DNA of 64,000 nt, taken from NCBI GenBank assembly GCA_008330645.1, contig VLTN01000003.1, forward strand, positions 124,001 through 188,000, written 5' to 3'. This document shows positions 10,557 through 23,200 of the stretch, piece by piece (the first letter of the stretch is position 1; each line of letters begins with the position of its first letter). Under the pieces are notes generated by a model. It was not told the origin of the DNA and ran no database searches. It was given only the letters and a program-made list of their open reading frames with translations. Source of the stretch: Cafeteria roenbergensis (taxonomy: Eukaryota > Sar > Bigyra > Bicosoecida > Cafeteriaceae). A program made the position numbers and the translations under genes.

Positions 10557-11250
10557 GCAGTCCGGTCGCCGGTTGGAGGAGAGGCGATTTGACTCGTACC
10601 CGCGCGGCGGTACCGTCCATCCGCGCTGCCGAGTTTCAGCCCAGGTGCTGCAGTACTGGTGCTTCAGACAAGGTGCATTGGGCACAGCAGAAGTGCTGCC
10701 GGCGAAAGCTGTCGCAGCCTCGGTTGCGCCGTGTTGCGTGTGAGTTGGTGCGGCGTTAGAATGCGCTCTTCCGGTGGTGAAGTGTCCCCCAGCCGACGCG
10801 CCGTGCCGCACACGCCCTGCTGCCTTCACCAAAGCGAAAAACAGTGCCGCTTGAAGGGGGGTTGGTTGGGGGAAACGCCGGGGTGCTCGTGCGCGCCAGA
10901 CTCGTGGACGCGGCTGAGCTCGCCTTTCCCGTCACGACGCCGCAAACCCATTGTGAGGCGGTTTGTGCGTGCGTGCACCGTCGCGTTGGTCGGTTCGAGA
11001 GACTGCCGGCCAAAAATGCTGTCACCCGCCACTGCAGCGGACGCATGCAAAGGGCACCCTAGCAGCTGGCCCTCGGCCACAGGGTTGCTCGATGCTCGCA
11101 ACTGTCGCAGGGGCTCTTGCCGGCAGCGCTCGCCCCTGGGAGCACACGCACGCGTGCGCGAGCGAGTTGCCGCACCAGCAGAGCCGCTCGGTCGCTCACT
11201 GCGCGCCGCAGCCGGCGCTGCGGCCGCACCGACGCCTTGCGCGGGCTGCC
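10557..11250. other. intergenic region upstream of the giant IPT gene
   Basis: About 690 bases between eIF5A copy 2 and the chosen start of the giant gene. It must carry the 3' UTR of the former and promoter of the latter. The frame of the giant gene is open upstream to 10963 with other ATGs (for example 11092), but none of these gives a signal peptide directly at the start. I see no tRNA or other RNA gene. Confidence 0.4.
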
Positions 11251-14200
11251 ATGGCGGGCGTGACTGGCGCCTGGCTGGCCACGTTCCTGCTGCTCGCAAT
11301 GGCAGTGCTGGCGGCGCCAGCTGACCTCTCGGCGCTCGACCGCGCCTTCGGCGAGGGCTCGAGCGCGCGCGCAGAACTGATGGCGGCGGCTCATCGCGCC
11401 AGGCACGAGCCCATCGAGCACAGGCAGTACAGCGACTCCGGAAGCGTGCTTCTCCAGCTGCGGCGCAGGCAGCGCAGCCACGAGGAGGTGCTGGAGCTTG
11501 CCAACTCTCTCAAAGTTCGCTCAGCAACCTCGCCCGAACACGCGGCCAGGCTAGCCGCGCACGCTGGTGAGAGCAAAGGCGCCAGGCGCGCGCCCTCCTT
11601 CACGGCAGCGCTCGTGCTTGCGCGCTCGGAGCTGGGGGCAGACTTGGTCGCCGCCGCCGCTGCCGCCATGCCTTCCCGAGTCGCGCCGTCTGCTCTCGTG
11701 CCCCCGGGCCTGTCTCTGAGTTGCCCGCCGCAGATAAGCGCCCCCATGTATCGCACGTGGCGCCCGCGGCCGCCCCGTTGACAGGCGGTACGATGATCAC
11801 CGTGTTCGGGCGCAATTTGGACGGCGGCGATGTGTATCGCTGCGCCTTTGGCACGGCGACCTCCCCAGCCACGTTCCACCCCGGAACGGGCGTGGTCACG
11901 TGCGTGGTCCCGCCCATTCACACGGGCCCTGCGGCGTCGGCAGGCGCGTCCAACGCGTCTGCGGAGGCCATCCCCGTCGCAGCGTGGGACGTGTCTCTCA
12001 CGGTCGCCATCGTGTCCCACCACGCGGACCGGCTCTCTCACACGGCCACGCTTCCCTCGCCGTTCCGGCTCTACTCTCCGGCGCTGGCCCTGCCGCGCGT
12101 CAGCCGCGTGGCGCCGCTGGCAGGGCCCTCGGTGGGCGGGACGCGCGTCTTCGTGCAGGGGCGGTTCTCCAGGGCGGTGCCCTACGACTGCGTGTTCGGG
12201 TCGAGGAGGGTTCCTGCCGTGCTGGTGTCGGAGGTGTGGGGCGACGAGGGGGCGGCGGCGGACGCGCACACGGCCGCAAGCGGCCCTTGGCTGGGTCCCA
12301 GCCACGCGGCGCACGCGCCACTGCGGGAGCGGACGGATAACAGCTCGACTGCCGGGAGGCACGGCGTCCCGGGGGCGCGGCTTGCGCAGCCTGATGCCAG
12401 GGGCGACCAAGGCGAGCCGACGCCCGTGCTGCTGCAGCTGGCCTCTTGGCACGGCTCGCAGCACGAGGCGGCCCCGAGCTCTGCCGGGCTCGATTCGCGA
12501 GCGCGAGCGCGGTGGGAGGGAGGGGGAAGCTCGAGGCTACTCGACGCGGCGTGGCGCAGCGGGGGCCGTGGCAGGGGCTTCATGTCGCTGCGAGAGCTGG
12601 AGCGGGCAGTGGAGCTTCACGCGCCCGCAGGCGAGCAAGAGGCGGGGCCGGCGGGGCGTCAGCCGGGCGACGGGGATTCCTCTGCGGGGGGCGCCGGGGC
12701 GGGCGGCGCCCGTGAGATCTACGCCAGCCTGGTGCAGCTGGCAGCCGCAGACGGGCACGGGCGCCACGGCGGCGGCGTTGCTACGGCGGCACGGGACACC
12801 GACGGCAGCCACCATGCGGGCGTGCCGGAGACGGACCCGAGCGGGGTGAGCGCGCGGCGGCTCCACGACGAGCAGCACGCGTCCTTGCTGCAAGCCTTCG
12901 CGGCGGCCGGCCCGGGCCACGGCGGGAGCGGGGGCGAGCACGGGGTGGTGCGCATGGCGACGCTGCGGGAGCTTGAGCGCGGCGGGGTCAAGGGGCCCCA
13001 GGCCGCGCGGCTGGCCGCCCTGGCCAGAATGCACGCGCCGCGCCCCGCGCCGCACTCGCGCGGGCTGGGCCTCGACACGCTCGTGTGCCTGTCACCGATC
13101 CACGCTGTGCCCGGGAGCGTGCGGTTTCGCGTGGTGCCTGCGGGCTGGGGCGACTCGTCTCTCGTTCGTGAGGCTGTTGCCAGCGGCGGCGATGGGGCCG
13201 ACGGGGGCGAGCAAGCTGGGGACGGGGTCGACGCTCTCTCCAGCGCCACTGCCAGCGTCAGGCGCGACCGCGCTGTCGCGGCCCTGAGGAGCAAGCTGGA
13301 GGGCATGATCCCAAAGTCGGCCCTCCCTGCTGCGCTCGGCAGAGCCACGGAGTCGCTCGAGCAGAGCCTGTCGGAGGACGAGGAGCGGTCGAGAACGCGA
13401 TCGGCGGCAAAGGGGACCTTCGTCAGCAAGGCAGACGCTCGCGACCCGACCAAGCCTGTGACGCCGCGCGCGCCGGTGCCCGAGGCGCTCGCCGTGCTGG
13501 CTGGCACCGACCTCTCCTTTGAGTTCTTCGCTCCGCCCTCGGCGGGGGCCCCGGCCCCGCCCGCAGCGAGCGCGGCGGGGGACTCGGCGGTGCGAGTGCC
13601 TCTCGACGTGGCGCCGCCGCGCGGGGCCGTTCCGATGTGCCGCTTCGGCCCTGCGACCGGGCCCGGCAGCGTGGTGGTCCGCGGGGCGTGGGACGACGGG
13701 TTCCGCTCGGTGGCCTGCATCGTGCCGCCGTCGGAGCAGCTGCTCCCAGCCGGCTGGCGGGCCCACCCTGCCTCCCTGCCGCCCGGCCTCCGTCTGGTGG
13801 CCGCCGCCGCGGCGACGCCCGAGCGCCAGGCCCGGCCGCAGCAGGCGGCAGCGCCTTCGCTGCTGCAGCGGCAGGGGGCGTCCGCGGGGCAAAGCCCGCC
13901 GTCCAGTGACGCGGCGTCGGACCTGCAGGACTCGGGCTCTGAGGAGCGGCTGTCGCGCGCGGGCACGGCCCCGTCGGTGCCCTGGGCGGGCGCGGGCGGG
14001 TTCGTGCGGTCGGGCGCACGGGTGTCGCCAGCGCCGCCGCCGCCGGACAGGACAGGCGCCGGGTGGGTTCGCTACGACCGCGCAAGCGACGGGCACTTTG
14101 GGCCGGCCGGCCGCGGCTGGGGCCCGCTCAACAGGGACGGGCAGCTTCCGCCCCTCACGCTGGCCGACGCGCTGGCTTCGGCGGTGGGAGGGGCGGGCGG

Positions 14201-17200
14201 AGCGGGCGGAGGCGGCGAGGCGCGCGGCCGGCCGTCGCCGGAGGACACGGTGCTCGGCGATGGTGCTGGCGCGAGGCCTGTGAGCGACGCGTCGGACGTG
14301 GGGTCGCTCTCGTCGCTCTCGTCAGGCCTGATGGGCTCGAACCTGACGGGGCCAGGCCCGCGCTCCGCGCAGGACCACGACGCAGCGGCCCTGCGCGCTG
14401 CGCTGGGGCCAGACCTGGCGGCCCACGCGCTCGACGCCCAGGCGCGCTCCGCGAGGCCGCTGCCCTCCTCGACCGAGCTCGGGACCGACGCGATGATGCT
14501 GGCTGGCGCGGCCATGGGCCGGCTCAAGCCCGTGCCCCTCCCCTCCAACACCAGCCTGCACCCGCTGACGTCCCCGGAGATGGCTCGGCTGGCGGCGCTG
14601 CGTCAGGGCCTGCTTCGCGCCTCTGCCAAGCTCAGAGCGCCGCTCCAGACCGTGTACGCGGCCGCCAAGGCGCTGTCCGAGACCCCGGCCTCGGAGCTGC
14701 AGGAGCGCGACGAGCTGGTGAGCAGGCTCTGCCTCAGCACTCTGGAGCTCGTCAACGCCACGTGCGAGGGCGGGGCGGTCGCGGCGGTGCTGGGAAGGGA
14801 CCTGCACGGCGCCGGTCACGCGGTGGAGGCTGCCCACTCGCTCGGGTGCCCGGAGAGCGGGCCCATGGGCGTAGAGGCCTTCTTCGCTGCGACGGGCGGC
14901 CCGGACCAGGCTCTGCTGCAGCGAGGGGCCAGCCAGGCCGGGGGCGCCGCGCCGCCCGGCGCGGGAGCACTCGGTACCCCCAGCGGACCACGTTCGGATT
15001 CCGGGCCGGGGAGCCCGCTGTCGCACCAGCAGTGGTCGGCGGCGCGGCGGCCGGAGGAGCTTCCCGAGTACGGTCGCCGGTCCGCCAACCGGCCCGCCCC
15101 CGGCAGCCCTTGCGAGGTGGCCCGGTTCACCTGCGCCACCTTTGGGGTGTTCCTTCGGGAGAAGATGCCGCGGTGCGGCCTGCAGGCCCTCCGCCCCGCG
15201 CCCGCCGCCCGCCCCGCGCGGGCACCGCTGCGCCTCGGCGGCGTCATCGGCCACCCGCCGCTCGAAGTGAGCGTGGCGGTGAGCTTCAACGGCGAGGACT
15301 GGACCCCCGCCTCCAAGCCCCTTCGCATCCACGATCCTTCCTTCGTGAACCTCACCGCGCTGGGGGAGGGCGCCGAGGCCGCAGCCACCACCGTCGCCTT
15401 CAGCCCGACGTCCGGCCCGGCCGCCGGGGGAACCCCGCTGACCATCTCGGGCCTCCCGGTCACGCTGTTGCTGGCGCCCAGCGACGGCGGCAACGCAACG
15501 GGCACCTCGGCCTCGGCTCGGGCTGAGGGGCAAGGCGAGGCCCCGCAGGCGCGGCCGCGCGCAGCGGACGTGCTGCTGCTCTCGCGAACGGTGCCGCTGG
15601 CGGCTGGGGGCGCCGTTACCGTGGGGTGCGAGCTCGGAGCGGCGCGGCTGCCCGGCCGAATCGAGTGGGGCCCTCCCCTTGACGCGGAGGCTCTCGAGAG
15701 CGTGCTTGCGTCCAGGCCCGCCGCGGCCGGGGCTAGGCAGCCGGCGGGCGACGTGCTGACGTCAGCGCTGACGTCGTTCCTCCCGCCAACGTTCTCCATC
15801 GTGTGTGTCACTCCGCCGCTTAGCACGGCCGCGGGGGGGAGCAGGTTCCCCGTGAGCGGCGCGGCGCTCCGGCCGGTGGTGGGCGGCAAGGTGCTCTCGG
15901 ACCTCCCCTTTACGTTCCAGACCCTGCCGCTGGCCGCCGGCGACGCGTGCGTGGTCGCCGACGGGGAGTCGGAGGACGGCGCTGGGCAGGGGGGGGAGGC
16001 GTCCGCGCCCAGGCGGCGGGTCCTCGCGTCCACCCGCGCTCCCCTGGCGGCCACGCTGCACGCCTTTGACAGCCCATGCCCGCCAGGCTCAGCGCGCGCG
16101 CAGGGGGCTGCCGGCGCCGGCCATGCCGCCGCGGCCATCTTCCGCTTCGTCGCCCCCTCCGTGCTGGCGGCCGGCCTCCCCGCCTCGGCCGCTGTCGGGA
16201 GCCCGCTCACCTTGACGCTGGCCGTGCCGGCGTCCAACCCGCCCCCGCTGGACTGCGTGGTCCGCCTCCGCGTTGCCGGGAGGGCCGTGGTGCGGATGCT
16301 GCCCGTGGTGACCCACACAGTGCTCTCTGCTGGCGTTGTCACCACGGGCCAGGGCGCGGCTGCAATGCCGCTCAGCCGGCCCCAGCTGAGCGCCGCGGGC
16401 GCGGCCGGGGCCTTTGACGGCTCTGCCTGGGTGCTGCTGCGCGCAGTGGGGTCCCTCCCGGACCGGCTCGAGCCCGGCAGAGCCGCTCTCGCCGTATCGT
16501 TCGACGGCAGCTTCTTCTTCCCGCTGTCGCGGCAGGTGGCCGACCCGTTCGACCCCCGCCGCGGCATGGACCCAGTCTACCCCACGGCGGGGCTGCGCCC
16601 CGAGATCCCGGCTGAGCTGCTTGCCGGGCCTGCCGCCTGGGCTGCCCTGAGCGCAGAGGCGGCGGACAAGCTGGAGCGGCATATGGACGAGGGCGCCGAC
16701 CTGCTCTGGGCGCAGCTGCAGCCGCGCAGCGGGCCCGGCGCCCCCGGCGTGCGCTCCATCGCCGCCTCGTCGGCGCTGTTCATCCACCCGCACCCGCACG
16801 CGTACGCCGTGGCGCCGACGTCGGCGTCGCCGCAGGGAGGGGACCCCATGGCCGCCGCGATGGTGTTGCTGCACGCCTCGCCGCTGGCCGGGCCCGCTGT
16901 GGGCGGCACGGACGTCACGGTGTTTGCTGTGGGCATCGCCGGGGGCAGGGATTTCATGTGCAGGTTCGGGTCCGTGGCGGTGCCCGCGGCGTTCCGGAGC
17001 GGCTGGTGGGACGACGAGGAGGCCGATGGAGCCGGCGGGTGGGACGACGAGACCGCGGACGCCGTTGGGACGTGGCGGCGCCACGCGGCGGAGGAGGCCG
17101 CCGAGCGGAGGAAGGCCCTTGAGCAGCTGCATGCCAGCGCCTCCGCGTGGGGTCCCGCGGCCGGAGCGGCGCTGCTGCAGCACGCGGCTGCGGGGCGCGA

Positions 17201-20200
17201 GCGCCACCTGGGCGCGCTGGAGGTGGCGTCGGCGGCCAAGGGCGGCGCGGTCTCGCTGGCGGACAGGCTGAGAGCGCACGCTCTCAAGTCCCACACGGCG
17301 GAGCTTGGCGACGCGGCGGTGGTCGGAAGCCGCCATGACGCCTCTGCGGGGTGGGTGGAGGGCATGGGGCTCACGGAGCTGGCTGCGCTCCGGTCCGGGA
17401 AGCTGAACTGGACGCTGTGGGACCTGGAGGCGGAGCGAGCGGCGCAGTGGCGGGCGCACGGGGAGTCGCTCGCGTCGATGCGCCGGAGCTTCGTGGGCGA
17501 CGGGTCTGACGGGGACGGGGGGGTGCACCCCGCGCAGTCGCTGCTGCAGCGCCGTGCGGAGGTCGCCACGGCGCGGCCTGCCCTCGATGCGGCTGTGAGC
17601 CGTCAGCGAGCCCGGCGCAGGAACAAGCTGCTGCAGCCCGGCCCGGGGGCTCTGCCGGGCAGGCACCGACTGGAGTGCCGCGCTCCGGCGGCGCAGGGCG
17701 GCAGGGCCGGCCGCGCTGCGCTGGCGGTGTCTATGGACGGAGGGCAGTCGTGGATGGGCCCGCTGGGCGACGCGCCCGGCGGCAGCAGCAGCGGCGCCTG
17801 GGCGCAGTCGGCCGAGGCGGACGGCCGCCGGCCGCTGACGTTCGAGTACCAGCCCGCGCTGACGGCAGGCGCGCTCGCGGTGGCGGGCAGCCCGTCTGCC
17901 CCTGTGGAGGGCGGCGGCGTGATCCGGGTGGTCCGCCCTGCTCTGCAGGCGTCGTTGCAGACCCCCCACCCCGCGGCTGAGGCGCAGGTGGGGAGCGGCG
18001 CCCCGTTTGGGGCCAGCGTGGCGGGCGGGCCCTTGCGGCCTGTGGTGTCGGCGCGCGACTCTCTTGTGGACCCGCGCGCCTCATCGGCTCTGCCTGTCGA
18101 CGTCGGCGACGAGGGCGGGGTCACAACTGTGGCGTCTGCCAGCGCGCCGCTCGGCGCTGGAGCGTTTGCCAGCGGCGTTCCCGGCGCGCTGCGCTGCCGG
18201 TTCGCTGGCCTCGTTGAGGTCGAGGGCGTCGCAGGAGCTGGTCCTGACGCGGGCGCGGTGCTCTGCCCGACCCCGTCGCTCAGCGAGCTGGCTTCGGCGG
18301 CATCGGCGGCGGCGGCGGCGGCGGCGGCGGCGGAGGCGTCTGGCCCGTTGGCGGCTGGCGGGGAGGCCCTCCTCGCCGCCTCGGTGCAGACGACGGAGGC
18401 AGAGCCCAAGGGCGACGCTGCAGACCCGTCGGCGCCGCTCAGCGAGCGGGAGGCTGCCGCTGTGCTTGCCGTGGCGGGGTGGGAGGGGGTCGGCCTGCGC
18501 TCGCTTGCAGGGGCCGGGCAGGCTGCAGCGGACGCCGCCACGGGCGCGCTGGGGAGGGGCGCCCCCGTGCTGGTGGTGCGCGCTGCGCTGGAGGTGAGCG
18601 TGAACTCTGGCGTGGACTGGACCGCCGTCGGGGGCGAGGGCGACGGGCCCGCTGCAAGCCTCCCCGGCCCCCGCAGCGGGGCCGGAGGAAGCGCCGTGTA
18701 CGCGGTGCCCGCGGGCGACGTCGAGGCTGCGGAGCTGTGCGAGAGCGGGGCAGCGTCTGACCCCGCCTCTTCGCTCGGCAGAGCCTGCAAGGGCGCTGTG
18801 GCCAGGGCCTCTGAGGACGGCGCGGCCGCGACGCCCCGCTTCGTGCCCGAGACCGCGCCGATGGAGGGCGGCACGCGCATGGCCGTGTGGGGCGCCGCCG
18901 GGGCCCTGCGGGCGGCCGCGCGCGCCGCCGGCGTTCGCATCCACGGCGACGGCGACAAACGCGTCGGGCGACACCGAGAAGCGAGCGTGTGGTGCGTGTT
19001 TGGGGACCTGCCCGTGCCGGCCACGTGGACCAGCCTGGCCGGCTCAGCGCCCGCCGGAGGCGCGCTGGCCGGCGAGCAGCACGCCCAGGACGTGGCGGCA
19101 GCGCTGGGAGGCGACGCCGTCGTGTCCTGCCAGGTGCCGTCGCTCGCCGCAGCGGCGACAGCGTCGCTGGCGGGCGGACCCCGCTTTGCATTCGACTCGC
19201 GCGGCGCCGCCAACGCGTCTGTGGACCGCGGGACGCGAGCGGCGCTCGAGGGCACTGCGGGCAGCAGCGCCGACCTTGCCGCCGGAGGCGGTGGCAGAGC
19301 GGCAGAGCTGGTCGCCGAGGCACTTCGCCGCGCGGGACCTGTGCGTCGCGCTATGGAGGCCAGCGGTTTCGTGTTTGGCGCTGAGCGGGCGGCTGCCAGG
19401 TCCGGGGTGCTATTCGCGGGCACACGCGCAGAGGCCGAGAGGGCGGGCCCTCCGCTGGGCGCCTCGTTCGTGCAGCGGGGCGCGAGCGACCGGAGCGGCG
19501 CTGCGGAGCGCGCGGGGCACTTTGCGCCCCTCGCGTCTCACGCCTCGGTGCCGGTGGCATTGCTGCTCACCGCGCCGCGCCGCGCAGTGTCTCGCGCCAT
19601 GGATGCCGCGGGGGCGAGGGAGAGGGCTGCTTACCCCAAGCTGGAGGCAGCGGCGCGGCGCCTGCTCCCAGCCGACGCGCGGATTCCCGCGGGCGTGCCG
19701 GGCGGGGACGCCCTGTCAGGCGCCGACGGCGGCGTGGTCGTGCTGGCCAGGGTCTCCCCCCTCCCCGGAGGTAGCTCCTCGGCCGCCGCCGTGGCGGCCG
19801 CGGCGGCTGCCTCTGTGCCCCGTGCCGGCCACAGGCCGGCCTCTCACCCCCTGGCCGCCCACGCCGCCGCGGCTCGTCTGCGCTACGTGCCGCGCGTCGC
19901 GCCAATTGCGGCTTCCAAGGCGGTTCTCAGCTCGGCAGAGCCCACCCGCGTGCGGTTTCGCGTGGCGAACGCCACGGCGGCGGGGTTCTCGCCCCTCGGC
20001 CTGCTCTCGGCCGCCGCGCTCGCCCGGCTGCCCGGGTCGGCATCGGCGGCCCTGCCCGCGTTCGGCGGGAGCGCTGCGGCTCGCGGCCCGCTGCAGGCTG
20101 CGGGCGTCGGCGCGGGCGCTGCTAGCATGCGCGTCCGACCCGACAGCCTGTTCATCGCGGAGCAAACGCCGCTGCGTCTGCGCGTTGGGGACACCGTGAC

Positions 20201-23200
20201 CAGGGCTCTGCCGCGGTTTCACCGCGCGGCCGGGCAGAGCATGGACGCAGTGCTCCCGCCAGTCCCCGCCGGCGCCTTCCTCGTGACAGCATCCGCTGAC
20301 GGGCAGGAGTGGCAGCCCCTTCGCGCAGACCGCTGGGCCATGGGTTCCGATCGCGTCGCTGGAGGGCACCCTCGCGGCGCCGGGGCAGGGGGCGCACCGG
20401 GCGGCGCGGGCGCGGCTGCGGGGGGAGGGGACCAGGCGGGCAGCCTGGGGCCGGCGAGCGTGATGCTGGGCTTCGACGGCGAGTCCGCTTGGCGGTTCGG
20501 CTGCGTGGTCGCGCCGCGCGGGTGGCGGACGGCGCTCGAAGCCAGGCGCGAGCGAGCGCGTCTCGACCGGATTCGGGCCGGGGACGGCGCTGAAGCCCGT
20601 GGCGACACGTCTGGCGGGAGCACCAACTCCACCTCTGCCTCCTCCTCGTCCTCCTCCTCCTCATCGTCGCTAGAGTCCGCAAAGGCGCTGCTGCGGCTGC
20701 GCCAGCTTGCTGCCGGTAGCGGCACCGCGCTTCCCAGGAGCGCCCTCCGCGGCCTGGGCGTGGACGTCACGAGCCTCGGGTCCCTCTCCCGCTCACCCGC
20801 CTTCGACGCCGCGCTTGACGCGGCGTTCGGCGGCGCCTCGACCTTGCAGGCTTCGCTCCTGCAGACGGCGGCCGCGCACGGCTCTGCCCACGCCACGGCG
20901 CTGGCCCACGCGGCAATGGGGAGCCTCGCCAAGTCGTCCTTGGGGCGCGACGGGGCGGACCTGGCCGCGCACGCAGCCACGGCGCAGGCGACGACGTCGA
21001 CGCCCGAGGACTTGCCAGGCCCGGCCCTTCCCGATGCGGGCGCAGTCCGCTGCTACTACCGCGGGCCGCTGGCGTCGGCGCCGCTGCACCTGTCCGGCGC
21101 AAAGGCGGCATCGCTCCCGTCCGCGCTACGCGCGGCGCTTGGGCGGGGGGAGGCTCTCGGCGTGCGGGTAGGCGAGCTGCGGGCGGAGGTGGAGGTGCCC
21201 GTGGACGCGCCCCAGCAGCCCCGCTCGGCCGACGGCACCGCCGGTGGGGACGATGCGGCAGAGCCCTCCCGCCCCGGTCCAGGCGGCCGGCTGCGCGCCG
21301 GCAGGCTGGCTCTGCTGTCTGTTCCGCTCCGCCCGGTCAAGGCCGAGGGCTCGGCTCTGTGGTTTGCGGACCTGCCGCTGTCTGCGCTCGACGCCACCCA
21401 CCGGCGGGCCGGCGCCGGGGGCTCGCTGTGGTTCCACCGCGTGACGGCGGCCGCCAGCGTGGTCGGTCGCAAGCACGGCGAGGCTGTCGCCGACGCCCGC
21501 CGACTTGCAAACTTCAGAGTGACCGATGACGGCGCCGGCCGCGGCTGGGAGGTGGACGTCTGGCGCCAGCCCTCGACGTTCACCCCGGACCTGGTTCGGG
21601 AGCTGGGCGGGCCCAAGGCGGTGGCGGCGCACGCTGTGCTCTCCGCGCGGGCCGCTAGGTCGCTCATGCGCGACGCGTCGCTGCCGCTGGTGCTGCTGCC
21701 GGCGTTTGCTGCGTCGCCCTCGCAGCGGCACGTGGCTGGGTCTGCCGACCGCGGCACGTTTGGGGCCGTCGGCGCGGTGCTGCCTGCGTCCCTGCTGCAG
21801 GTGGCGTCTGCATCCGAGCACCTTGCTGCCGGGGCGGGGACCGCTGGTCGCCGGCGGCTGGGAACTCCTACCGCCGCCGTTCACGACCACGCCTCGTACC
21901 ACGCCGGTCTGCTGGCGCCAGCGGCCCGCTTCCGCGACACGGCCGGGGCACCGGACCACAGGTTGCTCCGCCGGCTCCCGGCCCACGCTGCTCCGCCTTC
22001 GCTGGGGCTGCGCGGCGGAACCCTGTTCGCGCCGCTGAGCGCAGAGGCCTTTGCCACGTCGTACGCCCGGACGCTGGCCGAGAGCCGTCGAGTGGCAGGC
22101 GACGCGGCGCCCTCCCCGGCGCTGATGCGGGGGGGCGGCGACGCCCGGCGGCTGGGACGCGTTCTTGTGGCGCTCACGCTGGACGTTCCGCTCCCGCCGC
22201 CGCCCCAGGGCGCCACGGCGGAGGAGGCGGCGGCGGCCGAGGCGGAGTCGCGCGAAGTCGTACCCAAGGACATTCTGCCGTCGCTTCACGTGGCCGGGGG
22301 AGGGCCGCCGTCGGCGCTTGCGGCCCTGCCGCCGGGCGGCCCGACGACGGGAGCGGGGTTGGCTCACCTGCCGGGCTCCGCAGCGGCCCAGCCGCGGGCA
22401 AACGTCCGACCGGTGGGCGCGCACGCAGCTGTGTACGGAGGGCGGGCGGTCCCGGACCGCGTTGCCTGGGGCGGGCAGGCTGCCCCGGTCAGCTGGTACG
22501 CCGCTGGCGTCGAGACCATGTCGGTTGTGGTGCGGGCGTCCTGGGGCGGCGACGACCTGGGCGGCGCTGTGCCGGGGTCCACCATGCCCGCCCCCGAAGA
22601 GGATTTCCTCGCGGAGGAGGACGGCGGGCCGGGCGGCGCCGTCACCTTCGTCGCGCCTGATCTGAGCGCCACCATGCTGGTCGCGGCAGAGGCGCCGGGC
22701 CGCCCTCAGCGGTCCTTCCCGCTCAGCAGAGTGTCCGTTGCAGTGGGCCTCCAGGCCCTGGTCGCGCCTCTCCACGCAGGCCAGGGCGCCGACGACGCCT
22801 CGCCCGCCGCAAGGTCTGCGGGCACGCTCGGGGGCGCGGGGGCCACGTCTCGCGGGTCCGCTCCGCCCTCGGAGGACCTTTCAGCGCCGGAGCGCAGCGT
22901 GCTGGCGGCGGCCCCGGTGGCGTGGTCGCCCGAGACTGCCGGCGGCTTCGACATCGACGTGCGAGTGACGCCGGACCGCGGTTCCACCCTCTCTCCGCTC
23001 GTGCGGCGCCGGGGCCCGGAAGGCAAGCAGCCTGGCGTCCCGGGCACGATCCGCCTCGAGGCGCCCGTGCTGATGGCGCTTCGGCTCGACCCGCGGTCCA
23101 TGGCCGACACCCCGGTCCCGTTCCCGCTCGCGCTCGGCGCGCGCCCAGCGTTCGACGCCTCCGTAGCCTCGGACGTCGAGGGCGCGACCGGCGTGCCGGC